64,000 bases of DNA, from assembly GCA_047967505.1 (NCBI GenBank), contig CM106538.1. One strand, written 5' to 3'. The first letter of the stretch is position 1; each line of letters opens with the position of its first letter. Source of the DNA: Dipteris shenzhenensis (taxonomy: Eukaryota; Polypodiophyta; Polypodiopsida; Gleicheniales). Shown here one piece after another: positions 22,563 to 33,631 of this stretch. Below the pieces are notes generated by a model. That model searched no databases. It was not told the DNA's origin and saw only the letters and a list, made by a program, of their open reading frames with translations. Position numbers and translations under genes: made by a program.

Positions 22563-22970
22563 TGTAAGAATCCTAGATTTACTATATTTAGAAATGTGCT
22601 AAGGAACAGAAAGGAGACTGAAATAGCAGAGAACAAGGAATAATTGTATTGCTTGAGTGTCTGTAGTGTAGATGTAGTGTCATCCATACAATTGGGCCTC
22701 TCTTATATAGAGAGTGAAGAGTCACACATGAAAAGGTGTGTACTCGAAAGTGTATGTGCATGAAGAGGTGTGTACCCCTTGTGAAGGGTGTGACCCTTGA
22801 TGAGAGGGTACATTACAATAGGAATGTCTCTTCAATAGAATGTCTCTTGTGAAGGGTTGTGCCTCATAGGAAGTGTCCCGTCGAAAGGGCATACTCTTCC
22901 ACAAGTGTCCATTCATCAAACCATCCATAAGTCTAGAAATAGAGAAAGGAATACGTCACAGATCGTGACA
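22563..22970 (-). repeat. 5' LTR of copy B, 408 bp
   Basis: Minus-strand ends are TGTCACGATCTG (22970) and CTTACA (22563). The TATA box TCTATATAAGAGAGG lies near 22698-22712. Three ends of the pair of elements can be defined from this LTR and its partners. Confidence 0.92.
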
Positions 22971-23183
22971 AGAATGTTCATCAAGTTTGGAACTCCAAGG
23001 AATCCGTTTTTGCATTTTAGGTTTTGAGTTTGTGCCATTGTGGGATGAGGGGGTGAAATTGCCGAACCAATGTTGAAATGACATCGTTGTTGCTCTATCC
23101 TATTGGTCCCTCCTCTCCTCTCAATTGGTCATAAGGTGGACTCAAGCCAGCTAGCCATGTTACTTCTAGGTATCTTTCCTAGG
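22971..23183 (+). repeat. 213-bp direct repeat, right copy
   Basis: Matches 11657-11869 in the same orientation and has exactly the same length. Its left edge coincides with the LTR terminus of copy B. Confidence 0.9.
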
Positions 23184-23476
23184 GATTTCAAAGGATTAGT
23201 GATGATCGTGACTACGGGAGAGTAGACTAACCCTATTACGTTGGAAGAGCTTGGGCCCCTTGTTGCTACAAAAAGAAACCTAAGAGAGGTTGCACCACAC
23301 CAATAGTGACAAAGCCTTTTTGGTAACAGGAAAGGACAATGGCAATCCTGAGATTGAAACAACACACTGTGTTGTGCTTTTAGAGGATGAGCTTGGGCAT
23401 GTTTTTGGATTCATTTAGATTTATGCTCCCATTGTATTATCGGACATGCAACTTCAACTTGTGAAGTTTTCAATCC
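23184..23476. other. No recognisable gene
   Basis: Unassigned sequence. About 40 bases around 23385-23430 (GAGCTTGGGCATGTTTTTGG) match 10798-10840. Confidence 0.5.
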
Positions 23477-23816
23477 ATGCTGATAAGTGCATTGATGGTT
23501 CAAGAGAAGTCAGGTAGCTCAAGATTGTGGGACGAAAGGCTTGGCCATGTCAACTACCGTACTCTGTTAGAGGTGCAAAATGCTAGAATGGTGGATGGAC
23601 TTTTACCAATAGAAAGCATTGAAGGCATTTGCAAGGCTAGCATGGAAAGCAATCAACATCGAGAAGGAGGCCACATTCAAGGTTGAAGTCTTGCTTGAGA
23701 TAGTGCACCTTGACATTTGTGGGAAGATGCCAACTTTGGCATTCATAGGTTCATTATATGTTCTTACCTTTATTGATGATTTTAGCCGCATAATTAGGGT
23801 AGATTTGATTTCCTAG
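23477..23816 (+). pseudogene. Copia pre-integrase and integrase fragment
   Basis: The first frame reads SSRLWDERLGHVNYRTLLEV and then MVDGLLP, the gag-pre-integrase zinc-binding motif of copia elements with Asp where His is usual in LWHERLGH. A frame change at about 23650 leads to EIVHLDICGKMPTL and YVLTFIDDFSRI, which hold the first catalytic Asp of copia integrase. The sequence stops at 23816. No LTR or RT accompanies it, so it is an isolated fragment. Confidence 0.85.
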
Positions 23817-23939
23817 CTAAATGGAATTTGAATAAATTTCATGATTTTGGGGAAGGTTTTGTGGATTCTCAATAAACTAAGATGTCTTAGGAGTAATCAT
23901 CTTTGCAGCCCTAAACCTCTTAGTCCTATTCATTCCTCC

Positions 23940-24240
23940 TAAGTAATCTATGTTATCTACAATATTTATAGTATTAGAATGCTTTATGTAGGTCAGACTT
24001 GTCATACTGCTTTGGTTTGTTTTCAACAGCATGTTACAGAAGCTAGGAAAGCTCATAGAAAAGATTCTTTGATTGCAGATTGGAAACCTTCATATGCGGC
24101 AATGGCAAAATCTGGCTTTGAATCCTTTTGTTGTTTTCCTATTGAGCATATAGAGGGAGAATTTACTCAGCTAAGGCCTCGATAACTTTTGTGTGTGAGA
24201 ACTTTGCATGCCTTCTTTCCTGGACTTATAATTAAGAAGG
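23940..24240 (+). pseudogene. GIY-YIG nuclease-like fragment
   Basis: The frame from about 23945 reads VIYVIYNIYSIRMLYVGQT, then FQQHVTEARKAHRKDS and GFESFCCFPIEHI. A tyrosine-rich strand followed by LYVGQT, a helix with His and Arg, and a later strand is the arrangement of the GIY-YIG endonuclease core. In plants such domains outside organelles occur in Penelope-like retroelements and in DNA repair nucleases. The canonical first triplet reads VIY instead of GIY. A stop at 24183 ends it, though a similar frame continues with HAFFPGLIIKKGNRL. No RT is seen next to it. The call rests on motif order only. Confidence 0.5.
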
Positions 24241-24384
24241 GAAATCGGCTCATCACAAGACTAAAGAGTCTAGTCAAAAGAATCCTGGGTGTTAGATATT
24301 ACTATCACACCTGTGAGCCTCTATATGAGGATGGCGGTAGATCAAGGGTAGGAGGGCATTCCCTCCTCTTCTTTCATCCCACAG

Positions 24385-24466
24385 ATACTGCGCAGACCGG
24401 GCAGCTGAGAATGGGCAGCCAGAGGGAGGCTCCGGCGGCAATGCGTGCCACAGTGGCATGAAACCT
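24385..24466 (+). other. Candidate exon of an unidentified gene
   Basis: The segment is preceded by a pyrimidine-rich acceptor (TTCTTTCATCCCACAG) and followed by GTGAGAG. It reads YCADRAAENGQPEGGSGG and then NACHSGMKP without stops. It is more GC-rich than its surroundings and ends in phase 0, matching the phase of the next candidate exon. Confidence 0.4.
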
Positions 24467-24736
24467 GTGAGAGAGCGCTAATGTCGGTCAGTCTGTGTGG
24501 TCCTTTGTGGTCTCGTAGCTGTGGCTCTCTGTTGGACAAGTGCCAGAGAGGCCTTGTTTTTAACTGAGACTTTTGCAGGTGTTAGCCTGACAGGAAGAGA
24601 GAGAGGGAGAGAGATAAGCACCATTCACAGAATTAAGAATGCATATACTCTACATGATATGTAGAGTCCTTTTTCCGGCTGGGTAGAGGACAACTTGGTT
24701 TTTTCTGATGGTTGAATGTAAAATGTTCCCTTTCAG

Positions 24737-24884
24737 ATTGGTTACCTATACCTTACTAGTCCCAGTCGGCTGGAAGAGCTCATGATCAAGCTTGGACTAA
24801 ATTGGACCAGAAGCGCGGGCATTCAGAAAGTTGCATCACAAATAGACATGATGTCCCGAGATGCACCAGATTGTGGAGTGCCTG
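24737..24884 (+). other. Candidate second exon of the same gene
   Basis: Acceptor GTTCCCTTTCAG and donor CCTG|GTAATT bracket 148 bases that read, without stops, IGYLYLTSPSRLEELM, IKLGLNWTRSAGIQK and VASQIDMMSRDAPDCGVP. Composition and sequence complexity look like a conserved protein. I do not recognise it. Further exons were not found, so this may be a captured gene fragment or part of a gene with long introns. Confidence 0.4.
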
Positions 24885-25617
24885 GTAATTAAGGGTTCTT
24901 GCTTCATTTGTTTTTTCTCGTACCTTGAATGGGCATTCAGTTTTCAATTAATTGCAAGGAGGGAAGATGAAAAAGCAATGTCACATTGGTGAGCTCTCTA
25001 TAGAATGGTTTCTGCAGGTGGGAAATAATGCTAGTTATTGAGAGAATCTGTGCAAAGTATGAGAAGACATTTCTTTCCAGGAGAAGCATATAAATGTGGT
25101 GGGGCTGCTTGCTGGAGTGAGCACTGAATATAATAGCCTGCTCTCAAATATGTTTACTGCACTTTAATTACAAAGAGATGCCAATTGGCATTGCAGGATT
25201 TATGTAGTTGTTCTCTTGAGAACTGGACCACAGCATTCCATCTTCTGATATGAGGGGTAAATATTGGGTTCATGTTGAAATGTACCAAATTTAGATTACA
25301 CATACACAGATTAAAATATGCCAACCTTGATATAGAATGTTTGTCTTTTGATTGTCCCAGCTGGAAATATTATGGGTTGTGGGAGACTTGACTGGAAATA
25401 GTTGATTGTTTCAGTAAAATGCCTGTGAACTTCTGCATAGCCTGTGGGTTGTTTGCAAAAGTTATCTGCAAACAGGTACAACCACATCAATGATTGGCGA
25501 AAAACATTGTACAGATGGCTAGAAAATGATCACAGAGTAGCGTGGTGCCAGCTTTCATGATCACAGACATGTTTTTTATCTTTTGACCCTGGTACAAAAT
25601 TAATACAAAGACCTTTT
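24885..25617. other. No recognisable gene
   Basis: AT-rich unique-looking sequence; no domain and no clear repeat seen. Confidence 0.5.
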
Positions 25618-25646
25618 TGTGTGTGCGCGAGCGAGCGAGCGAGCGA

Positions 25647-25683
<37 letters not shown>

Positions 25684-25684
25684 C
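25618..25684. repeat. Compound microsatellite (GCGA)n(GT)n(GA)n
   Basis: About five GCGA units, ten GT units and eight GA units follow each other. A shorter GA run lies at 25782-25801. Confidence 0.95.
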
Positions 25685-25801
25685 ATGAGCATGTCCATGC
25701 GCTTAGGTGCATATGCATGTGGGAGCAGGTGCAAGTACATGCGGGCACATCTATGTACATGAACAGGAGATTCTGTTGGAGATTTGAGAGAGAGAGAGAG
25801 A

Positions 25802-26339
25802 TCTCTATAAACGCCTGTAGAAGAGCTCACGGGTCTAAGTACAATACCATAAGTGACGTACTATATCTGGTTAACTAGAGAATCAGGAGTCTTGAGTTAT
25901 TGTACGGCACAACTATATTCTAGTACTATCATTATATGGCCTTTATAACATCAGTTCAAGACTGAGAGTCTTTGGGTTTTTGTGTAAGTCCATTTGCCTG
26001 CTTTGGGTGCTTCCTTTACTTTCGTGAGCTCACTAATTCTTTGTTTGATATGGATCGGAGTGAGCTCCTCAAATATCCAAATCTTTTTACCATTCAGCTT
26101 ATGTGTCTGAGGATCTTAAATCTTCTTGAAGTGACTTATGCTTGTGTGCCATTTTGACTAATATTGCATATGTCATTCTTGTCCCATTCGACTTGTGGTA
26201 CTTTCTTGTTAGGCATATAATTATATAGTCTTTGTCTTTATCCTCATCATCATGAAGGCATCTTTGAATGAGAGTTGGGACTCAAAAGACAGCCTGGTTG
26301 TAATGAAGGGGAAAAAGAGGCCAAGTTAGAGGCCCTTTA
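25802..26339. other. No recognisable gene
   Basis: Nothing beyond a short ORF at 25972-26157 with no visible domain. It probably contains the upstream part of the LTR whose promoter is at 26357. Confidence 0.4.
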
Positions 26340-26450
26340 GGTGGAATATGTGGAGGGACTATATAAGTCTCCATCCACTCCCTACTATGTACTTTTTGAT
26401 GTGACATCTAATCCTATCTACTCTCCCTTCCTCCTCCTTGCCTATGCTCA

Positions 26451-26454
<4 letters not shown>

Positions 26455-26482
<28 letters not shown>

Positions 26483-26590
26483 TCCCTACTCCCTCTCAAT
26501 CTCTTCCTCTCTTTCCTACCTGATTCTCTCTCTCCTATCCTTCCTCTCCCTCTTCCCCTCTCTCTCTCCCCCTTCTGCTCCTCTATCCCC
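26455..26590. repeat. CT microsatellite and pyrimidine tract
   Basis: Perfect (CT)13-14 at 26455-26482, then a degenerate CT-rich tract to about 26590, within the R/U5 part of the LTR. Confidence 0.9.
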
Positions 26591-26626
26591 CTTTTTCCAA
26601 ATCTGTCCCTACCCCCTTCTCTATAT

Positions 26627-26638
26627 TGGTATCAGAGC
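26627..26638 (+). promoter_or_regulatory. Primer-binding site (initiator tRNA-Met)
   Basis: TGGTATCAGAGC, followed by ACC, in plus orientation downstream of a CT-rich LTR end. The LTR terminus before it does not show a canonical CA. Confidence 0.85.
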
Positions 26639-27654
26639 ACCTTCCTAGGGCCCTTTTTGGAACTAGCTTCAACATCAAGCTGTCAACGCCAAATCTTGCC
26701 CAGCCAACGTAAATTTGTCAACACTCCTATCAACGCCAAATCCTACCGTACGATGCACGTGAGTGATGGTAGAACGTGAGCAATTGTTGGTTGCAACAAA
26801 TCCCAACTCCAAGCACGTGAGAAGTTTTTGGTTGCAAGCACGTATGGGCCATTGTCAAATCTGTTAACCTTTCAATTGGTAAATCCTGAGGGTTGTGGCA
26901 CCAAATTCCAAGGGTTCAAGGCATCAAATTCCAAGGGTTGAAGGCATCACTCAGACCCATGCGACGTGTAGACCTTGTGTGCTAGAGCCGTGTGCATCTC
27001 AATGTGCGCCATCAATGAGACCAAGAGCTCATTCGTCAAATCGTTGAGACGTCGTTCTATTCCACGTCATCGCTCGATTGTGCTCGTGCGTCGCCCTACT
27101 TGACGCCGTCGTCGCTTCTCTTTTTTCTTTCCATGCAAACCTTAGTTTATAAGGTTTGCTACCTAGGTTAGACTAATAAGGGTTGGGTTAGGTTTGGCTA
27201 GGTCTAGCTAGTTTAGTGGGTTGAGTTACTTTGTTTAGGTTTAGTTAGTTTGGTTGGGTTTAGGTTTAATTAGTTGGCTAGGTTATTGCTAACTAGGGTT
27301 AAATGGTCTAGTTAGGTTACCTTAGGTCAATGTCCTAACTATCTTACGAGTCATAGGTTAGGAGTCCTAATTGTCTTAGGTGACTTAGGGATCCCCTTCC
27401 TCAAAAGAAGAAGAAGAAGAAGAAGAAGAAGAAGAGGGTAAATAGTTCACTTTCAACCTCTTTTTAGGGGCCTTTCAGACCCTGTTTGGAGCCATTTTGG
27501 CTCCGTTTGGAAGCTTCTTCGACGACCTTTCCTCTGAGCTTCTCCATTGACATTTTCGTGTTTTCCACACACTATCTTAGGGCTCGTTATAGTAGGGTTT
27601 TGTTATCCATTTGTCCTTGCCTACATTCGAGCTCCTCTCTTTAGGGCCAGTCAC
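26639..27654 (+). other. Leader with TAGGTT-rich stretch and (AAG)n
   Basis: From 27130 to 27380 the plus strand is a degenerate array of TTAGGTT and TAGTTAG words. An (AAG)n run lies at 27403-27435. No ORF of interest was seen. Confidence 0.6.
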
Positions 27655-29630
27655 AATGGCATCGAAGCGTGTCCCTCGTGATATATCGCATGACACTGAC
27701 GAGGTTGCTCAGTATGAGCAAGCTTGCCACAGTGGTTGCATCCATTGGTGGTGCAGAGGTTCTTCCACTCAACCTCTCTTGCATCTCGAGAAGTGCAGGC
27801 AGGGCTCTTTCCTCTATGCTCCAAGGTGCTTTTCGTCAGATAGGACAGGAGTTTAGCCAACAGCTTACCACAGCCATGGCTATGCAGGATACGGCTCTTG
27901 TCTAGATGGGGCAGCAGATCACATCTGCCATTGTTATGCAGGATAAGGGTAAGCAGCCCGCACCCCAGCACAGGGACCATTCAGTCAGTTAAGATGTTTT
28001 GTTTGCTCCATGCAGGGGTTTTATGGCAGATCCCTGTCGTGCCTACAAGCATTAGTCTTTTGGACCATTGCATGTATCCCAGCCTGGGGATTATCTGGAC
28101 ATAGATGATGCATTTTCTGTGCCACAGAGCACCTTCTTGCAGGATGTCAGGCCATCTTTTGGCTCTCAGCTTTTTGCATCTATGCAGGCTGAGCCGTCTC
28201 TTTTGGGCTGACCCGTTGGTGTGCATCCGGCTAGTGCTCCTTTCACCACACCGAGTATGCTTGGAGTTGGCTTCGGTTTATATGGCAGCCCACACCCTTG
28301 GGAGAGAGGTCAGTGCTCTTCTTAGTCCTTTGGTATGCCTTTATTTCGGAGAGATGTATTTGGCAAAGCAGCCAGGGGTTCATGCACTTATCGCTATGTC
28401 AGCGAGCACATATAGGCAGACGCAGCCACTATATCAGATGGCAGCGGCTTCTACGTAGCGGGGGGTTGGTGGTGGGTAGCAAGCCACTTTTGATGACATG
28501 TTGGCAGATTCTTTGCGTTCATACAGAGCCTTGCGTGAGGTCATCAAACTTGAGATGCCCTTCTCTGATTATTTGAATCTCAAGCGTGATGATGGCCGCA
28601 CTTTTGGAGGTTACACACAAGAATTATGCATCCAAGGATATCAAGGACAAACTCACAGTGCATAAGTTTAAAGGGGACACTCACACTCCCAAAGAGTTGG
28701 AGGAGTGGCTCACGAAGCTGAAAGACTATTTTTGCTTCTACCACAAGTTTGAGAGGAGCGCATCATTTTTACAGGTATGCATTTGTAGGGACACATGGTG
28801 GCGATACATGAGGGATTCGCCTCAGAGACCAACCACTTGGAGGGGTTTCAAAGAATTAATGGTCACTACATTTGTATCTCCACTTGTATTGGATCAATAC
28901 TTGGTTGAAATTTATGCCTTATCACAGACCGGTACAGTCCAAGAGTACTTGCAGCGCTTTTGGAGGCTTCCCTTGTTTCTGTAGGACGTCTCTGAAAAGG
29001 GATAGCTATTGCATTTCATCCATGGGTTAAATTCTTCTTTCGCTGCAGATGTGAAGGCACACAACCCTTAAACAATTGAGAGGGTAGCTCAGCTTGCAGA
29101 AGTATTTGAGCCCAAATATGCTGGCAAGCACATAAATGCCATGGGCAGCTCGCATTCTACGGGGTATGACGCAGAGTCGAAGCCTAAGTTTGCTAAGTGG
29201 ACTGACAAGAAATTTGCAGTAGCACCATTTCCTTGCTTTCCTATTGTCTCGGGTAGTAAGATACCGTATGCCAGGCCTCACAGGTATCCTGATGCCAAGC
29301 ATGGAGGCAAGCCTACAGTTGGAAATGAGCAGGCTGAGGTAAAAAAACATACACGGGCAATAATGGACAGTAGAAAGAAGGCCAACTTATGTTTTAAATG
29401 TGGTGAGTCCATGCGAGAAATGGACTCCTGAGCACAGGAATGTGTGCAAGATGCGCAACAGTGGTACTGCCAAGCTCAGCATGATCATTGACCTCTTAGA
29501 TGACGAGGAATTGTTTGATGCCCTAGGTTCTTTGGATACGTCTCAGGATGAGATGGCAAATACAGATGATGCAGATGAGGCTCCTGATACTGGAGCCACA
29601 TTGAAATACCTTCATACGTATTCATGATGA
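27655..29630 (+). pseudogene. Gag-like gene of the LTR element
   Basis: The gene starts MASKRVPRDISHDTDE at 27655, changes frame at about 27720, and then reads through several stops. The gag core is clearest from 28586: KFKGDTHTPKELEEWLTKL, then TWRGFKELMVTTFVSP and VQEYLQRFW, the pattern of gypsy gag. After a stop at 28982 it resumes with IERVAQLAEVFEPKYAGK and ends with half a zinc knuckle (ANLCFKCGE) before another frame change. The last part is acidic (LLDDEELFDAL). With at least six interruptions it is not functional. Confidence 0.75.
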
Positions 29631-29640
29631 AATTAAGAGA

Positions 29641-31264
29641 TGAATTGTAATCATGCAAGCACAAGTTAAAGGCCAACCCAAACTTGGCAAAGGGTGAAAA
29701 GCCCTCTCCATGATAAACTAGTCGGGCAGTACTATTTACATGAAGTATTGCATCTTCCATTACAAAAAAATTGGATTCAAAAAGGGCCCTATAAGAGAGC
29801 CCTTGGGCTGGTGACATGAAAGGATGAGGTGAATAAAACTGAGTAAAATATTGGCTAGTGGATGGCAATAGAACATTGAAAATTGTCTATTTTTCCTATT
29901 TCTTTATTCAATGGACCAAAGATTGATGTAGATTTCCACTTGCTACCTCAACTTTCCCATCACTTTTTTGAACTGTAAACAAATTGAAAAACCTAGTTTC
30001 TTAACCAAACTTGCACCATTTGTACTCAAATTAAATCCTTCCATCCAACTACGACACACCTCTCATTCTCTCTCATTTCTCTTCCCTCCCTCATTTCTGA
30101 GCTCCAACCCTATTTTCAAATCTCTGGCTTTCTTTTGCTTACTTCTTGCTCTATCTTGGGAGCTTCTCTTTCAAATCTTGTCACTTCTTCTCTCATCTAG
30201 GATTCTCTTGCGATCTTAAACCATTTTCATGCAAAAACTTGAGGAACTCAATGTTATGGATGAATCATGAATAATGTAAGGTGTTTTGAGCTTAAAAGGA
30301 GCTACTGGACGAGATTCTTTGAGAAAGGATGAAAGAAGATTGATTTTCAGGTACTACAATTGCTTATATATGAAAATCAATCTTTTTTTTTGCCCATCTC
30401 TCAACATTGGTCTTTAAGGGGGCATGATTTCAAAGATCTAGTGAAGTTTTGGAATCTACCCAAGAAGATTTCATGAATGTTGAGGTAAGATATCCTTTGA
30501 AACAAAGCAAGATAGTGGAAATGACAAGATTTTAAATCTTGAAGAGCATGTGAACTTATGGGAACTATCCAAGTAGCTTTTGTGGAGGTTGAGGTATGAG
30601 GAGCATGATTTCAAAGAGCTTGTGAAGTTTTGGATGTTTGTAGATTTGTTGATTATAGTGTTCTTTGAGAATTATCTATGACAAAGTCACCACTATGGCC
30701 TTGCTTTCCACACACAATCACTAAGTCCCCTTTTTTGAAAAAATGTAAAAGAGGCTCGAACTAATATTACAATAAACTTTTCCAATAACTCGTAAGGGGA
30801 ACCGACAGGTGTAAAAAGGAAAGAGAGAAAATGCAAGTGAAGGTGAATGGACCATTAAATATGAGTGAAGACCGTGACCAAAACATCTCATTTAAATAGT
30901 ATCACATGCTTTTAATAAAGGTGGTGTCATGCAAGCTAAATGACAAAATAATTCACCACCCCTTATGTATAAGGCCAAACACTTAATTTACGTGAAGTGA
31001 CGATGTCATTTACAGTCTCCACAAAAAGACAAACCTGAACGTAATACTCATTCCAATAGCCTAAACTACCACTATCCATAAGCTAGATATATATTCTCTA
31101 ATCAACACCATCTTTGAGAGCCTTACAATAAAAAATGGGAGATCTCTCTTTAAAAAAGCTCTACAAAGAAAAAAAAGCAGAAGAGTTGATAACCACCAAA
31201 AAACTAAGGCTAAACTAATTATGTTGAGCCACTTTAGCTAGAGATTGCCTTCAAAGATTGGGTT
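29641..31264. other. No recognisable gene
   Basis: Low-complexity AT-rich DNA. Sequences such as GAAGATTTCATGAATGTTGAGGT and related words recur at 30420-30640 in irregular order, suggesting an old tandem duplication. No domain was found. Confidence 0.5.
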
Positions 31265-31426
31265 GGTTACATCACTTTCCTTGCCTTCAAAGATTGGGTT
31301 GGCATCAATAAGATCTTAAACATGTTCATGAAAGATTCCTCTTACATATGTAAACAAACTTAGCAAAAACTCGCCTGTATCTTACATCACTTTCCTTGCC
31401 CTCAAAGGCCAGGTTGGCATCAATAA
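31265..31426. repeat. Spaced direct repeat, about 46 bp
   Basis: TTACATCACTTTCCTTGCC followed by CAAAG and GGTTGGCATCAATAAGA occurs at about 31267 and 31383 with only a few changes. Confidence 0.8.
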
Positions 31427-31935
31427 GAAAGACTAAACAACACATGATATTCTTATGATAGTGCAGCTTCAATCTCATGATAGTCACTCATGAGGTTGAA
31501 AACAATAAACTCCATCATGTATAATAGGTACTAGCTACTCTAACTTCCCTACGAACATCATCAATGCCGAGCTACTGGTGTACATCGTAGTATAAACATA
31601 TGCTCTCACATACAAATCCGTACATACTTGGCATCCATTTATACAAAGGTCTTTGTGTTGAGTTTCAATAAATACTCGGGAGGTGAAGGGCAAACTTAGT
31701 TGTGACAAAGGCTAGCACTAAAGGAGAAAGGTCTTAAGCATCTTCTTGAGAGACTCTACACACCATGATGAGGGAGATTATAATCGCAAGCAAATATTTC
31801 ATTTGACATGCTTTTAAATACAAAATATACATTCTTCCAAACAAAGAAAGTGTGTGGGCAGTTTTTGAGATTGGCGTTGGTGAAAAAAGAAAAACAAGCT
31901 GAATACATTCAAAAGGCTTGCCTTGAAAGCCGAGA
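31427..31935. other. No recognisable gene
   Basis: No domain, repeat or RNA gene seen. Confidence 0.5.
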
Positions 31936-32100
31936 GAGAGAAGAATAAGAAGAAGAAGAAGAAGAGAGAGAGAGAAGGGGGAGAAAAAAATAGCGCCCTT
32001 GGAAGAAGAAGAAGAAGAAGAAGAGGAAGAGAGAGAAGGGGGAGAAAAAAGTAGTTGCCCTATAAGAAGAAGAAGAAGAAAAAGAAGAGAGAGAGAGAAA
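31936..32100. repeat. (AAG)n and (AG)n microsatellite, near-triplicate
   Basis: Three successive blocks of (GAA)n followed by GAGAGAG and AAGGGG(G)GAAAAAA. Blocks of about 65 bp appear to be tandem copies. The apparent serine-rich ORFs on the minus strand are products of this repeat. Confidence 0.9.
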
Positions 32101-33631
32101 GGGGAAAAAAAATGGGGACAAAAATAGAAAGCACCAATTGGATGAGGACAAAACTGCAACGCCAAAAAGAGCATTTTTTATCATCTCCACCAAAACAACC
32201 GACCTTTCCTACGTGCAAGCCAAAAACTAATGAAGGGTTCACTTGAATATACAACACACCTCGCCAGTGCTGATTAAAAAGTAGATGACACTGCCATGCT
32301 AACCTACCCCTGCTCTTTGACTCAGTAATAGGAGCTCCCTGCGTGAGCTAGCAGGACTATCCGAGTAACTTGTTTCCAAGACCCCATGTGACATGAGCCT
32401 GCTGGAGTGAGCATCCGCATTTCCAAAATCCAAGCGAACATTCCCAAAATCCGCATCTCCAGCCTAGCATGGGCTGCTAGACTTGAACTCGTGGAAGGCT
32501 GCATTGAATGAATGAAAGAAACTAGATAGACCCGTTTCTACGCTGTGCAGCAGGTGCAGCGATGGAGGTTGAAGATAATGCATCTACAGACGGGGACGAG
32601 TTTTCTCAAAAGTTAGGGATGCTCTCGTGTGTACGCGCTTTCTCAAAAGTTAGGGACGCTGAGAGAGCAGCCCTCCCTAGCACCAGCGTTGGGGCGGGGA
32701 GGTGCTCTAAGCTAATTGGAATCGGGTGTATTGAAAGCATGAAGCTGCATATGACAACGTTTCGGGACCATGTCTCTTGGTTATCATCTGGAAACGAGTA
32801 CAGAGATGAAAGGATCACAACAGGATGAAAAAATTCTCCGAGTATCTCCCCGCGGCTTAGTCGAGACTCGAAATCTGCAAATGATAACGTCTGCCAAACG
32901 TACATGAGACCGTACCTGAGGCTAGAGTGAGAATCATAGCAAATATAGAGCTTAGCAGAGAGCGAGAGAAGTTTCATACAAGAAAGGGGACGAATTCTCA
33001 AGTAGCTTTTGGATAACACGAGGACATTCAGCTAGAGACAACCGTGGCTTAAAGGTGTCTACCCCAGCACAAAGATACATGACAATCCAGGGTTTTCTCA
33101 GGACATCTATCGGATCAATTTTGGAGTTAGACTAGGCCCCCCGCATCTCGCTGATAGAGGTCCTCGTCAGTTATTATCCAAGAGAAACTCTGTGGCGAGT
33201 GGCCCGTGGGACGAGACGTTACTTTTGGTTGCATTCAGTCCTCATGTTAATCCCCGTCTCAGAGATGTTAATCCCCGTCTCAGAGAGAATGTTGCTGTAT
33301 AAGTTAAAATGTGAGTAATTGCCCGGAGAAAATAAGATTGAAGAGCACGACTCGACCAGATTACTGTGAGAATGAGAGCTCTTCCACCTACTTAAGAACC
33401 AATCAACCAAAGTATAGTACATCAGGAGCAGAGAGTACAGATAAGAGTCTCCAATCCAGCAAGGAGATGCTACAGGACCGTATCGAACGCCTGGATGACG
33501 AATGCCCAATCTTGATTCATGGTTGATGGACTCAAGCAAGACTGACTAAAACCAAAAGCCTATGAAGAAATGCAATGCGACCATTTTATGTATTCACAAG
33601 AATGTAGCACTGACTGGAGCATGTATGCGGC
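32101..33631. other. No recognisable gene; 3' flank of Lhca2
   Basis: Includes a short duplication (TTTCTCAAAAGTTAGGGA at 32601 and 32640) and, at 33240-33285, a doubled TTAATCCCCGTCTCAGAGA. No protein domain was found. Confidence 0.5.

Larger units (their letters stand above)
17036..22970 (-). mobile_element. Chromovirus copy B, minus strand, integrase deleted
   Basis: Copy B has two LTRs (22563-22970 and 17036-17444), primer site, leader, an extra ORF, gag, protease, RT, RNase H and a polypurine tract. Integrase and most of the chromodomain are missing through an internal deletion at about 17590. The two LTRs differ at only about five positions that I can see, so this insertion is fairly young. 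Copies A and B face each other tail to tail. Confidence 0.92.
26340..29640 (+). mobile_element. 5' part of an LTR retrotransposon (gypsy-type gag)
   Basis: A TATA box (GACTATATAAGTCTCC at 26357-26372), a CT-rich transcribed region, a tRNA-Met primer site at 26627 and a gag-like gene at 27655-29560 line up in plus orientation. No protease, RT or second LTR follows; the element ends near 29640. The LTR start could not be located. Confidence 0.75.

Noticed and set aside
23940-24240. Homing endonuclease of an organellar intron
   Set aside because: No intron core or organellar genes are nearby; a nuclear retroelement or repair-type origin is more likely.
26438-26779. Ser/Leu-rich ORF on the plus strand
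   Set aside because: It is translated CT microsatellite within an LTR.
27130-27380. TAGGTT-rich stretch as telomeric repeat
   Set aside because: Words do not keep the TTTAGGG register, and the stretch lies in the leader of an LTR element.
31734-32257. Serine- and phenylalanine-rich ORFs on the minus strand
   Set aside because: Produced by (AAG)n and (AG)n microsatellites.
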